This document shows, in pieces, positions 1 to 8,139 of a DNA stretch of 11,398 bases (position 1 is its first letter; each line of letters opens with the position of its first letter). The notes beneath the pieces are model-generated. The model worked only from the letters and a program-made list of their open reading frames with translations, made no database searches and was not told the origin of the DNA. The stretch is from an uncultured Collinsella sp. GTDB taxonomy: Bacteria; Actinomycetota; Coriobacteriia; Coriobacteriales; Coriobacteriaceae. Where the stretch lies: contig CABRZN010000059.1 of assembly GCA_902475445.1 (NCBI GenBank), positions 1 through 11,398 of the forward strand. Reading direction: 5' to 3'. The position numbers were made by a program, and so were the translations under genes.

Positions 1-2
1 GC

Positions 3-257
3 CAGCAGGCAGCAGCCGCACTTGCCAACCGCTGCGACTGCATGGTCGTCGTGGGCGGAAAGAACTCGGGTAACACCCGCCGTCTGGCGCAGATCTGCGC
101 CGATGCCTGCGAGCACACGCATCACATCGAGGAAGCGTCCGAGATCCATGCCGCATGGTTTTCCAATGCACGCCACATCGGCATCACCGCCGGCGCTTCC
201 ACCCCGCAAGAACACATCGAGCGCGCCGTCGAGCGCATCAAGGAGCTTTGCCGCTAA
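3..257 (+). CDS. ispH: 4-hydroxy-3-methylbut-2-enyl diphosphate reductase (IspH), C-terminal part
   Basis: This is the last 84 codons of IspH; the 5' part lies before the window. IspH is the last enzyme of the MEP isoprenoid pathway and uses a [4Fe-4S] cluster to reduce HMBPP to isopentenyl and dimethylallyl diphosphate in the cytosol. The visible part carries the family's VVVGGKNSGNT segment, whose Ser and Asn bind the substrate diphosphate, and the GITAGASTP segment near the C-terminus with a second substrate-binding Ser. The last cluster-ligand cysteine should lie just upstream of the window edge, because the visible reading starts with the QQAAALA helix that normally follows it. The stop is 2 nt before the next gene's ATG, so the two are probably co-transcribed and translationally coupled. 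The identification is firm; only completeness is unknown. Confidence 0.93.
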   Translation, partial: QQAAAALANRCDCMVVVGGKNSGNTRRLAQICADACEHTHHIEEASEIHAAWFSNARHIGITAGASTPQEHIERAVERIKELCR

Positions 258-259
258 TC

Positions 260-1702
260 ATGGACCAGACCGTACCCGCATACGCCGCCGAGGTGGCCGA
301 TTACGGGCGCAGCCGCGACCCCGAGCCGGGTGAGGGCGCGCTCGTTAAAAACGTGCGCCCCGAATCGCCCGCATGGGATGTGGGTATCGAGCCGGGCATG
401 CGCGTGCTCACGGTCAACGGCGAGCAGCTGACCGATATGATCGTGTGGCTCTGGGAGGCAGATGACGATACTGTCGAGCTGGAGGTATTTGATCCGCGTG
501 ACGGCACCGTCACCCCCGTTGAGCTTGACCGCTTTCCCGGCGAGGACTGGGGTCTGGAGTTCGATGGCCCCATCTTCGACGGCATGCGTACCTGCGTCAA
601 TGCCTGCGTGTTCTGCTTTATGACCATGCTGCCCAAGGGCGGGCGCTCCACGCTCTACATCCGCGATGATGACTACCGCCTGAGCTTTTTGCAGGGCAAC
701 TTTGTCACGCTCACAAACCTCACCGACGAAGATGTTCAAAACGTCATCCAACGCAACATGAGCCCCATGAACGTGTCGGTCCATGCCGTAAGCCCCGACG
801 TCCGCCGCCGCATGATGGGCCGCAATGCCCAGCGCGGCATGGACGTGCTCGAGGCCATCATGGCGGCCGGCATCGAGATTCACGCGCAGATTGTGCTGTG
901 CCCCGGCATGAACGACGGCGAGGAGCTGGAAAAGACCCTGCGCTTCTGTGAGGAACATGAGCAGATCACGAGCCTGGGTATTGTGCCACTCGGCTTTACC
1001 AAGCATCAGAACCGTTTTAGCTGGTCCTACAGCGACAAACCCGAGCTGGCGCGCGAGACTATCGCCATGATCCGGCCCTTCCAGGACCGTGCCTTCGAGC
1101 GATTTGGCCGCCACACCTTCCAGATGAGCGACGAGTTCTACCTGGATGCCGGCATCGAGCCGCCCGAGGCGGACTTTTACGACGGCTACCCGCAGTACTA
1201 CGACGGCATCGGCATGATCCGCTCCTATCTGGACGAGACCGACAACGTGCTCGCCGCCGATGCCGAGCGCCTGTGCCGCGTTCGCGAGGCAATCGCCGCC
1301 CGTGGCCAGCACCTGCTGTGCCTCTCGGGCGCCAGCGCACGCGACACGGTGGCCCGCTTTGTGGAGTCGCCCCGGGGACTCGCCGGCACTGTCACGGCCA
1401 TCAAGAACCGCTACTTTGGCGGCAACGTGGACGTGACCGGCCTCATCGTCGCGTGTGACATTCTGGAGCAGCTGCCGCAGGACCTGTCGGGGGTTATGCT
1501 CTTTGTGCCTAAGCTCATGTTCAACGCTGACGGCATGACGCTTGACGAGTATCATCGTGACGATTTACTCGCAAGCCTTACCAGTCGCGGCGCCGAGGTT
1601 CATGTGGTGTCGACCATGCCGCATGAGCTGCTCGATACCCTGGAGCATATCCTTGGCATAATGCCTGCCGACTCTAACACTTCCACTGAACCTACCCATT
1701 AA
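260..1702 (+). CDS. DUF512 family protein: PDZ-like plus radical SAM domain
   Basis: The product is 480 aa and belongs to the DUF512 family, whose reaction is not established. A PDZ-like domain spans about residues 25-75 (ESPAWDVGIEPGMRVLTVNG). A CX3CX2C cysteine cluster follows (C112, C116, C119), consistent with a radical-SAM [4Fe-4S] site, and then the family hallmark RSTLYIRDDDYRLSF and GNFVTLTNL. The C-terminal DUF512 part begins around residue 270 and includes a GGNVDVTGL segment. The frame is open further upstream to an ATG at 155, but that start would lie deep inside ispH and gives an arginine/histidine-rich extension unlike the family. ATG 260, 2 nt after the ispH stop, is preferred. 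Its nearest Shine-Dalgarno (AAGGAG, 240-245) is 14 nt away, longer than usual, so coupling to ispH is likely. From what I know of the family, DUF512 genes often sit next to der, as here. Confidence 0.9.
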   Translation: MDQTVPAYAAEVADYGRSRDPEPGEGALVKNVRPESPAWDVGIEPGMRVLTVNGEQLTDMIVWLWEADDDTVELEVFDPRDGTVTPVELDRFPGEDWGLEFDGPIFDGMRTCVNACVFCFMTMLPKGGRSTLYIRDDDYRLSFLQGNFVTLTNLTDEDVQNVIQRNMSPMNVSVHAVSPDVRRRMMGRNAQRGMDVLEAIMAAGIEIHAQIVLCPGMNDGEELEKTLRFCEEHEQITSLGIVPLGFTKHQNRFSWSYSDKPELARETIAMIRPFQDRAFERFGRHTFQMSDEFYLDAGIEPPEADFYDGYPQYYDGIGMIRSYLDETDNVLAADAERLCRVREAIAARGQHLLCLSGASARDTVARFVESPRGLAGTVTAIKNRYFGGNVDVTGLIVACDILEQLPQDLSGVMLFVPKLMFNADGMTLDEYHRDDLLASLTSRGAEVHVVSTMPHELLDTLEHILGIMPADSNTSTEPTH

Positions 1703-1712
1703 AGGAGAGCAG

Positions 1713-3047
1713 ATGAAACCTATCGTCGCCGTCGTCGGACGCCCCAACGTGGGCAAGTCCACGCTCGTTAACCGCCTGGCCCAGACCTCGGACGCCATCG
1801 TCCACGAGTCCCGCGGCGTCACGCGCGACCGCTCGTATCACACGGCCGATTGGAACGGCCGCGAGTTTACCATCGTCGACACGGGCGGTATCGAGCCGCT
1901 CAAGAGCGATGACGTCTTCGCCACGTCCATCCGCGACCAGGCGCTCGCCGCCGCTGAGGAAGCCGCCGTCATCCTGTTTGTGGTCGACGGTCGCACCGGT
2001 GTCACCGAGGAGGACGAGTCGGTCGCCCGCATGCTCAAGCGCTCCGACAAACCGGTCTTTTTGCTGGTAAACAAGCTCGACAACCCCGATCGCGAGAACG
2101 ACAACATCTGGGAGTTCTATTCGCTCGGCATCGGCGAGCCAACGCCGCTTTCGGCCCTGCACGGCCACGGAACGGGCGATCTGCTCGACGACATCGTGGC
2201 CCTGCTTCCGGAGGAAGAGGATGAGATCGCCGACGAATTCCCCGACGCGCTGAACGTAGCCATTATCGGCCGCCCCAACGCCGGCAAGTCCTCGCTGTTC
2301 AACCGCATCCTGGGCGCCGACCGCTCCATCGTCTCGAACATCGCCGGCACCACGCGCGACGCCATCGACACCGTCGTGGAGCGCAACGGCAAGCATTACC
2401 GCATGGTCGACACCGCGGGCATTCGCAAGAAGAGCACCGTGTACGAGAACATCGAGTACTACTCCATGGTCCGCGGCCTGCGCGCCATCGACCGCGCCGA
2501 CGTGGCGCTGCTCGTCGTCGACGCCTCCGTGGGCGTTACCGAGCAGGACCAGAAGGTCATGGGCTTGGCCATCGAGCGCGGCTGCGCCATCGTCGTGCTG
2601 CTCAACAAGTGGGACCTGCTCGACGACGACCGCAAGCGCGAGGCCTGCATGGAGACCGTCGACCGCCGTCTGGGCGTTATGGCTCCCTGGGCCCAGTACC
2701 TGCGCATCTCTGCCCTCACTGGCCGCAGCGTCGAGAAGATCTGGGCGATGGTCGACGCCGCCGAAAAGACGCGCTCGCAGAAGATCACCACCTCGCGCCT
2801 CAACACGTTCCTCACCGACCTGCGCGAGTTTGGCCACACCGTGGTGGACGGCAAGCGCCGCCTGCGCATGCACTACGTGACCCAGACGGGCGTCAACCCG
2901 CCGACGTTCACGTTCTTCGTCAACCACAGCGACCTGGTCAACGACACCTATCAGCGCTATGTCGAGAACCGCATGCGCTCGACCTTCGACTTCGCCGGCA
3001 CGCCCATTCGACTCTTCTTTAGGAAGAAGGAGCAAAAGGATGCATAA
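1713..3047 (+). CDS. der: Ribosome-assembly GTPase Der (EngA)
   Basis: The product is 444 aa, the usual length for Der, an essential GTPase with two tandem G domains that acts in maturation of the 50S ribosomal subunit. The first G domain has the P-loop GRPNVGKST at residues 9-17, a DTGG G3 motif and an NKLD G4 motif. The second has a GRPNAGKSS P-loop, DTAG and NKWD. A KH-like RNA-binding domain fills roughly the last 90 residues and ends in the typical basic tail (RLFFRKKEQ). A good Shine-Dalgarno (AAAGGAG, 1701-1707) lies 5 nt before the ATG. The 3' end overlaps the plsY start by 8 nt. All G motifs are intact, so the protein should be functional. Confidence 0.98.
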   Translation: MKPIVAVVGRPNVGKSTLVNRLAQTSDAIVHESRGVTRDRSYHTADWNGREFTIVDTGGIEPLKSDDVFATSIRDQALAAAEEAAVILFVVDGRTGVTEEDESVARMLKRSDKPVFLLVNKLDNPDRENDNIWEFYSLGIGEPTPLSALHGHGTGDLLDDIVALLPEEEDEIADEFPDALNVAIIGRPNAGKSSLFNRILGADRSIVSNIAGTTRDAIDTVVERNGKHYRMVDTAGIRKKSTVYENIEYYSMVRGLRAIDRADVALLVVDASVGVTEQDQKVMGLAIERGCAIVVLLNKWDLLDDDRKREACMETVDRRLGVMAPWAQYLRISALTGRSVEKIWAMVDAAEKTRSQKITTSRLNTFLTDLREFGHTVVDGKRRLRMHYVTQTGVNPPTFTFFVNHSDLVNDTYQRYVENRMRSTFDFAGTPIRLFFRKKEQKDA

Positions 3048-3723
3048 TCCGATTCTGCTGACCGCCATCTGCGCCGTGGTCTCGTTCTTTATCGGAGCGA
3101 TTCCGTTTGGCCTGATCCTGGGCCGCGTGTTCAACCACACGGATATTCGCAAGGCCGGCTCCGGCAACATCGGCACCACCAACGCCCTGCGCGTAGCCGG
3201 CCCCAAGGTGGCCGCGCTCACGTTGCTGCTCGACTGCCTTAAGGGCGCCATCTGTGTCATCATCGCGCGCCCGCTCATCGCGAGCGTGGGCTATGGATTT
3301 CCGCCGAACATCATGGCGCCCGGAGCCCCCGGCGACTGGATGCTCGGCGTCATCTGCCTGGCAGCCGTGTGGGGCCACATCTTCTCGCCCTACCTCAACT
3401 TCCATGGCGGCAAGGGTATCGCAGTTGGTCTGGGCGTTATCCTCGCCTGGTACTGGCCTATTGGCCTGTCGCTGCTCGGCATGTTTATCGTGGCCGTCGC
3501 CATCACCAAGTACGTGTCGGTGGGCTCGCTCGCCGCTGCCATCGGTCTTCCCATCGCTGCTTGCGCGGTCTTTCCGTACAGCAGCCTGGGCCTCAAGTTC
3601 TGCATGGCGCTGATCGGAATCACCGTGGTGTGGGCACATCGCTCGAATATCCAAAAGCTCATGACCGGTAAGGAGTCCAAGCTCTCGTTTACCAAGCGCG
3701 TCACCGAGCCCGACGATAAGTAG
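3040..3723 (+). CDS. plsY: Glycerol-3-phosphate acyltransferase PlsY
   Basis: The product is 227 aa. PlsY is an integral membrane enzyme that transfers the acyl group from acyl-phosphate to sn-glycerol-3-phosphate, giving lysophosphatidic acid, the first step of phospholipid synthesis. The conserved loops are present: GSGNIGTTNALR after the first membrane segment, and GHIFSPYLNFHGGKGIAVGLG in the middle of the protein. Several hydrophobic segments match the family's multi-span topology. The frame is open upstream to 2959, inside der, but ATG 3040 is chosen: AAGGAG (3027-3032) sits 7 nt before it and MHNPILLTAI leads straight into the first membrane helix. The protein is somewhat longer than the common ~200 aa, with extra residues before the second conserved loop and a charged C-terminal tail. 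gpsA, next downstream, makes its acceptor substrate. Confidence 0.97.
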   Translation: MHNPILLTAICAVVSFFIGAIPFGLILGRVFNHTDIRKAGSGNIGTTNALRVAGPKVAALTLLLDCLKGAICVIIARPLIASVGYGFPPNIMAPGAPGDWMLGVICLAAVWGHIFSPYLNFHGGKGIAVGLGVILAWYWPIGLSLLGMFIVAVAITKYVSVGSLAAAIGLPIAACAVFPYSSLGLKFCMALIGITVVWAHRSNIQKLMTGKESKLSFTKRVTEPDDK

Positions 3724-3732
3724 GAGAGAGTC

Positions 3733-4740
3733 ATGAATGTTGCGCTGATTGGCTCCGGCTCCTGGGGAACCGCCGTCGCCGGCCTTGCCGCCGCGCGAGC
3801 CGAGCGCGTGACCATGTGGGCCCACAGCGAGCAGACGGCCGCCGGCATTAACGCCGAGCACCGTAACCCGCGCTATCTGGTGGGATACGAGCTGCCTGAC
3901 AACGTGGAAGCAACGACCGAGCTCACTCAGGCGCTCGACGGTGCCGATGCGATCATCTTTGCCGTGCCCTCCACGCACTTGCGCGACGTGTGCCATCAGG
4001 CAGCGCCGTATATCGATGCCGAAACTCCGGTCCTGTGCCTCACCAAGGGCATTGAGCCCGAGTCCGGCCTGCTCATGAGCGAGGTCATCGCCAGCGAGAT
4101 CGGCAACGAGTCGCGCGTGGCGGCGCTCTCGGGCCCCAACCATGCCGAGGAGATCTGCCGCGGCGGACTATCTGCCGCCGTCATCGCCAGCAAAGATCCG
4201 CAGATAGGGGAGACCTTTAAGGACCTGCTCCTGTCCACGGCCTTCCGTATCTATCTGTCGCAAGACATGACCGGTGTCGAGGTCTGCGGCGCCATGAAAA
4301 ATGTTATCGCCATCGTGTGCGGCATCTCCGCCGGCACCGGCGCGGGCGACAACACGCTTGCCCTTATCATGACGCGCGGTCTGGCCGAGATCAGCCGTCT
4401 GGTGCACGCCCGCGGCGGTCAAGCTATGACCTGTATGGGACTTGCCGGCATGGGCGACCTCATTGCCACCTGCACCTCGGAGCATTCGCGCAACCGCACC
4501 TTTGGCTACGAGTTTGCCCACGGCGTGTCGCTCGACGAGTATCAGGAGCGCACGCATATGGTTGTCGAGGGCGCCGTCGCGGCCCGCAGCGTCAGCGAAC
4601 TTGCCCGTTCACTGGGCGTAGACATTCCGCTCACCTTTGCCGTGGAGCAAACGCTCTACAACGGTGTTACTTTGGATAGGGCGCTCGAGATTCTTACCGA
4701 TCGCGTCCCTTCTCAAGAGTTCTACGGACTCACCGACTAG
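3733..4740 (+). CDS. gpsA: NAD(P)-dependent glycerol-3-phosphate dehydrogenase GpsA
   Basis: The product is 335 aa, full length for the family. GpsA reduces dihydroxyacetone phosphate to sn-glycerol-3-phosphate in the cytosol and so supplies the backbone for phospholipids. The N-terminal Rossmann motif GSGSWGTA starts at residue 7. The conserved LTKGIE and LSGPNHAEE segments follow. The helical C-terminal domain carries GAMKNVIAI with the catalytic lysine at about residue 189, then the GLAGMGDLIATC block. A Shine-Dalgarno (AGGAGAG) begins at 3722. The gene lies 9 nt after plsY, the enzyme that consumes its product, a functionally sensible pairing. Confidence 0.98.
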   Translation: MNVALIGSGSWGTAVAGLAAARAERVTMWAHSEQTAAGINAEHRNPRYLVGYELPDNVEATTELTQALDGADAIIFAVPSTHLRDVCHQAAPYIDAETPVLCLTKGIEPESGLLMSEVIASEIGNESRVAALSGPNHAEEICRGGLSAAVIASKDPQIGETFKDLLLSTAFRIYLSQDMTGVEVCGAMKNVIAIVCGISAGTGAGDNTLALIMTRGLAEISRLVHARGGQAMTCMGLAGMGDLIATCTSEHSRNRTFGYEFAHGVSLDEYQERTHMVVEGAVAARSVSELARSLGVDIPLTFAVEQTLYNGVTLDRALEILTDRVPSQEFYGLTD

Positions 4741-4758
4741 CGCAGAAAGGCTTCTACC

Positions 4759-5430
4759 ATGGGTTCCATCAAAATCGCTCCGTCCGTCCTTTCGGCCGAT
4801 ATGGCCAACCTCAAGGGCGAGCTCGACAAGATCGCCGGTGCCGACTACGTGCACTTCGACGTTATGGACGGTCACTTTACCGGCAACCTCACCTTTGGCG
4901 TTGACATCCTTAAGGCCGTCAAGCGCTCCACCGATGTGCCGGTCGACGCGCACCTGATGGTGTCGAACCCCGACGAGACGGTCGATTGGTACACCGATGC
5001 CGGTGCCGATATGATCACCGTCCACTACGAGGCTTCCACGCACCTGCACCGCACGCTCACCCATCTGCAGCAGCGCGGCGTCAAGGCAGGCGTGGTGCTC
5101 AACCCCGCCACCCCCGTGTGCGTGCTCGAGAGCATCATCGACGTCGTCGATATGGTGCTGCTCATGAGCGTGAACCCGGGCTTTGGCGGCCAGAGCTTTA
5201 TCCCGGGCACTATCGCCAAACTGCACGAGCTCAAGGCCATGTGCGAGCGCCACGGCGTGTCGCCCATGATCGAGGTCGACGGTGGCATTTCTTCCAAGAA
5301 CATTGCCGAGGTCGTCAAGGCTGGTGCCAACGTTCTCGTGGCCGGCTCCGCCGTATTTAAGTCCGAAGATCCCGCCGCCGAGGTTGCGCTGCTGCAGAAG
5401 CTGGGCAATGAGGCCGCACAGGAGGCATAA
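4759..5430 (+). CDS. rpe: Ribulose-phosphate 3-epimerase
   Basis: The product is 223 aa, the usual size. The enzyme interconverts ribulose 5-phosphate and xylulose 5-phosphate in the pentose phosphate pathway. It is a TIM barrel, and the metal and catalytic residues are all visible: H32 and D34 in HFDVMDGHF, H65 in DAHLMVSNP, and D174 in EVDGGISSKN. D34 and D174 are the two acid/base residues. The phosphate-binding VNPGFGGQ loop and the C-terminal VAGSAVF strand are intact. A weak Shine-Dalgarno (AGAAAGG, 4744-4750) precedes the ATG. The 18-nt gap after gpsA is the largest in the operon but shows no promoter or hairpin. Confidence 0.98.
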   Translation: MGSIKIAPSVLSADMANLKGELDKIAGADYVHFDVMDGHFTGNLTFGVDILKAVKRSTDVPVDAHLMVSNPDETVDWYTDAGADMITVHYEASTHLHRTLTHLQQRGVKAGVVLNPATPVCVLESIIDVVDMVLLMSVNPGFGGQSFIPGTIAKLHELKAMCERHGVSPMIEVDGGISSKNIAEVVKAGANVLVAGSAVFKSEDPAAEVALLQKLGNEAAQEA

Positions 5431-5436
5431 ACCCTT

Positions 5437-6615
5437 ATGACCGCAGGTCAAAACCGCATACCCGTGAATCTTGACTACGCCGCCTCGACGCCCATGCGCG
5501 CCGAGGCGCTCCTTGCGCAGCGCGAATATGACGACAGCGAGCTTGCCGGCGTCAACCCCAACTCGCTGCACTCGCTCGGCCGCAAGGCCGCCGCGCGCCT
5601 GGAGGTTGCCCGTCGCGAGATCGCCCGCAGCTTTGGCGAGCGCGTCCGTCCGTCCGAGATCATCTTGACCAACGGCGGTACCGAGGCAAACCAGCTGGCG
5701 CTCCTCGGACTTGCCGAGGGCGCCCGTCAGCACGATCGCAAGCGTAACCGCGTGATCGTATCTGCCATCGAGCACGATTCGATTCTGGACAACCTGCCGC
5801 TGCTGCGTGCCGCCGGCTTTACCGTCGACCTGGTGCAGCCCTGCCGCGCGGGCTACATTGAGCCCGCCACGCTTGTCGAGCTGCTAGGCGACGACGTGGC
5901 GCTCGTGAGCATTATGGTCGCCAACAACGAGACCGGCGTGGTGCAGCCCATCCGCGAGCTAGCCGCTGCCGCACACGCCGCAGGCGCCTTGTTCCACACC
6001 GATGCCATCCAGGGCTATCTGCATATTCCGCTCGATGTTACCGAGCTGGGAGTTGACGCCATGACCGTTGCTGCGCACAAGATCGGTGGCCCCGTGGCAT
6101 CCGGCGCGCTCTACCTTAAGAACCGCACGCCGCTGCGCCCGCGCATCTTTGGCGGCGGACAGGAGGCCGGTCGTCGTGCCGGCACGCAGGACCTGCGCAC
6201 GCAGCTTGCCTTTGCCGCTGCCGCCCGTACGCTGGCGCCCCATGTGGCCCAGGAGCGCGAGAAGCTGCAAGCCCTTTCCGACAAGCTCTATGCCACGCTT
6301 ACGGCCCATCCGCGCATTCACGCCACCATGGGCGACTACACGCAGGCCGACCGTCTGCCCGGCATGGTATCGATCTACATTGACGGCATGGACTCCGAGG
6401 AGCTCATCATCAAGCTCGACGCTGCCGGCTTTGAGGTATCGGCAGGCTCGGCGTGCTCGAGCGGCAGTATGGACCCCAGCCACGTTTTGAGCGCGATGGG
6501 CATCGGTCGCGAGCAAGCTCTCGGCGCTCTTCGCATCTCGTTCGATGACCGCGTGAATCCGGACGATCTGGACGAGCTTGCCCAGACGCTGCTCTCGATC
6601 GTAGGCGCCGCATGA
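5437..6615 (+). CDS. Cysteine desulfurase (NifS/IscS-type, class V aminotransferase fold)
   Basis: The product is 392 aa. It is a PLP enzyme that removes sulfur from L-cysteine, leaving alanine and an enzyme-bound persulfide that feeds Fe-S cluster assembly and tRNA thiolation. Visible landmarks are LDYAASTPM at 12-20, NGGTEANQLAL, H113 in IEHDS, NNETGVVQPI, HTDAIQG, the PLP-binding lysine K215 in AAHKIGGP, RAGTQDL, and the catalytic C340 in the loop GSACSSGS. The CSSGS loop fits group I (IscS/NifS) enzymes rather than SufS. A Shine-Dalgarno GGAGG (5421-5425) lies inside the rpe end, 11 nt before the ATG. The last 4 nt overlap the next gene. No scaffold gene or mnmA follows in this window, so its sulfur acceptor cannot be read from context and I give no specific symbol. 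Confidence 0.95.
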   Translation: MTAGQNRIPVNLDYAASTPMRAEALLAQREYDDSELAGVNPNSLHSLGRKAAARLEVARREIARSFGERVRPSEIILTNGGTEANQLALLGLAEGARQHDRKRNRVIVSAIEHDSILDNLPLLRAAGFTVDLVQPCRAGYIEPATLVELLGDDVALVSIMVANNETGVVQPIRELAAAAHAAGALFHTDAIQGYLHIPLDVTELGVDAMTVAAHKIGGPVASGALYLKNRTPLRPRIFGGGQEAGRRAGTQDLRTQLAFAAAARTLAPHVAQEREKLQALSDKLYATLTAHPRIHATMGDYTQADRLPGMVSIYIDGMDSEELIIKLDAAGFEVSAGSACSSGSMDPSHVLSAMGIGREQALGALRISFDDRVNPDDLDELAQTLLSIVGAA

Positions 6616-7421
6616 TCGTCGCCGAGCTTGAGCGCGCGCTGCTGGCACGCTATCCCAAGACTGATGCCGAGAGTTGGGACCATGTTGGGTTATCTGTGGG
6701 AGATCCGGCCGCGGAGATTACCGGCGTTGTCTGCGCGCTCGATGCGACCGAAGCCAATGTGCACCGCGCCCAGGAGGCCGGCGCCAACGTGCTGCTGACG
6801 CATCATCCCATATACATCAAGGCGCCTGAGGCCTTTTGTCCGGCGGATGCCGCACGCCCCCAATGCAGCGCGGCGCTCTACGAGGCAGCGCGTTGCGGCG
6901 TGAGCATCATATCGCTCCACACCAACCTGGACCGCTCGCACGAAGCCCGTGTCTGCCTGAGCAAGCTGCTGGGTGCCGCACCCGTGAGCTCACTGGAGCA
7001 CGTGGACGACCCCGAGGCCACCGGCCTGGGCGCGCTTGCAACGCTCAACGACCCGTGCACGCTGCGCGATCTTGCTACCCGTGCTGCCACGGCCTTCGGA
7101 AGCGACCCGCGTGTGTGGGGCGAAGCCGAGCACGCATGCCGTACCGTCGCTATTTTGGGCGGCTCCGTGGGCGACTTTGGCGAACTTGCCATCGCCGCCG
7201 GTGCGGATGTTGTCGTGACGGGCGAGGCAGGCTATCACGTGGCGCAGGACCTTGCCTTGCGTGGGCTACCGGTGATCTTGCTCGGCCACGACCGCTCCGA
7301 GGAGCCGTTCGTTGATATATTGATGAACTCTGCAGTTGACGCCGGGGTCGACCCCCGTCATGCGATTAAAATACTGAACCCTTGCCAATGGTGGACTGTG
7401 ACAAAAGGAGAGAACTTATGA
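6612..7421 (+). CDS. Nif3-like dinuclear metal centre protein
   Basis: The product is 269 aa and belongs to the Nif3/YbgI/YqfO family, toroidal hexamers with a two-metal site; their cellular reaction is not settled. The expected ligands are visible: H64 and H65 in LLTHHPIYIK, D107 in SLHTNLDRS, and H226 and E230 in GHDRSEEP near the C-terminus. The N-terminal WDHVGL matches the family's WDNVGL with Asn replaced by His. The protein is the short type without the CutA-like insert found in some Firmicutes members. The ATG overlaps the desulfurase stop in an ATGA arrangement, and its own stop overlaps the next ATG in the same way. This suggests tight coupling on both sides. In other bacteria Nif3 genes are often beside a zinc-ribbon coiled-coil gene, as here. 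Confidence 0.95.
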   Translation: MIVAELERALLARYPKTDAESWDHVGLSVGDPAAEITGVVCALDATEANVHRAQEAGANVLLTHHPIYIKAPEAFCPADAARPQCSAALYEAARCGVSIISLHTNLDRSHEARVCLSKLLGAAPVSSLEHVDDPEATGLGALATLNDPCTLRDLATRAATAFGSDPRVWGEAEHACRTVAILGGSVGDFGELAIAAGADVVVTGEAGYHVAQDLALRGLPVILLGHDRSEEPFVDILMNSAVDAGVDPRHAIKILNPCQWWTVTKGENL

Positions 7422-8137
7422 GCGCCGGCGCTACGCTACTCAAGCTGCAACAGATCGATTTGGAGCTCGCCCGCAACAAGAGTGAACTTGCCAATATGCC
7501 GGAGCTCAAGGAGCTCGCTTCCAAGCGCAAGACCTATGTGAAGCTCAAGTCCGAGATGGCCAAGCTCTACGCCCAGCGCAAGGATCTGGACATTGAGCTC
7601 GACGATCTCAATACCACCGAGATTCAGACCAACAACGCCATCGAGGCTGCCAAGAAGCGCCACGTCGACGGCTCCGACTACCGCGAGGTTCAGGACCTGG
7701 AAAACGAGCTCGCCACCCTGGCCAAGCGTCTGGACAAGATTGAACACACCCGCAAGGACGTCGTTGTCGCCCATAAGGAGGCGCTCGACCGCGAGGCCCG
7801 CGCGCAGGCAATCATCGCCAAGTTCGAGGAGGGCGTGAAGGCCGATACCAAGGCCGCCCGCGCCAAGGCTGCCGACCTGCAGGCTCAGATTGACGCCGCC
7901 GCTAAGGAGCGCACCGCGCTTGCTGCCACGCTGCCGGCCGACGTTCTCACCGACTACGAGCGTCTGCTCAAGCAGTTCCGTGGCCTGGCCGTCGAAACCA
8001 TTCAGGGCAACATCCCCACGGTCTGCCACACCGCGCTGCAGGCGTCGTCCATGAGCGACCTCAACCATGACGGCAGTGAGATTACGCACTGCCCGTACTG
8101 CCACCGCCTGCTCGTGCTCCCTAGCAAGGAAGCCTAA
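7418..8137 (+). CDS. Coiled-coil protein with C-terminal zinc ribbon
   Basis: The product is 239 aa. Residues about 5-175 are long charged helices rich in Lys, Glu, Ala and Leu, predicted to form a coiled-coil hairpin. The C-terminus is a zinc-ribbon remnant: C203 in TVCHTAL, then C225 and C228 in HCPYCHRLL. The family normally has two CXXC knuckles; here the first has a single Cys followed by His204, so metal binding would need His204 or His229, or may be weakened. The family resembles Helicobacter HP0958 and is proposed to bind RNA or protein partners; the role here is unknown. The frame is open to an ATG at 7382, but ATG 7418 has AAAGGAG (7404-7410) 7 nt upstream and a 4-nt ATGA overlap with the Nif3 gene, so it is the chosen start. 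Confidence 0.9.
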   Translation: MSAGATLLKLQQIDLELARNKSELANMPELKELASKRKTYVKLKSEMAKLYAQRKDLDIELDDLNTTEIQTNNAIEAAKKRHVDGSDYREVQDLENELATLAKRLDKIEHTRKDVVVAHKEALDREARAQAIIAKFEEGVKADTKAARAKAADLQAQIDAAAKERTALAATLPADVLTDYERLLKQFRGLAVETIQGNIPTVCHTALQASSMSDLNHDGSEITHCPYCHRLLVLPSKEA

Positions 8138-8139
8138 CG

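Noticed and set aside
155..259. N-terminal extension of the DUF512 protein from ATG 155
   Set aside because: It would overlap ispH by about 100 nt and encodes an Arg/His-rich stretch not typical of the family; ATG 260 fits the operon spacing.
254..1555. Long open frame on the - strand (433 codons) across the DUF512 gene
   Set aside because: It is antisense to a clearly identified protein, has no family signature, and is a by-product of high-GC codon bias. Similar long antisense frames across der, plsY, gpsA and rpe were rejected for the same reason.
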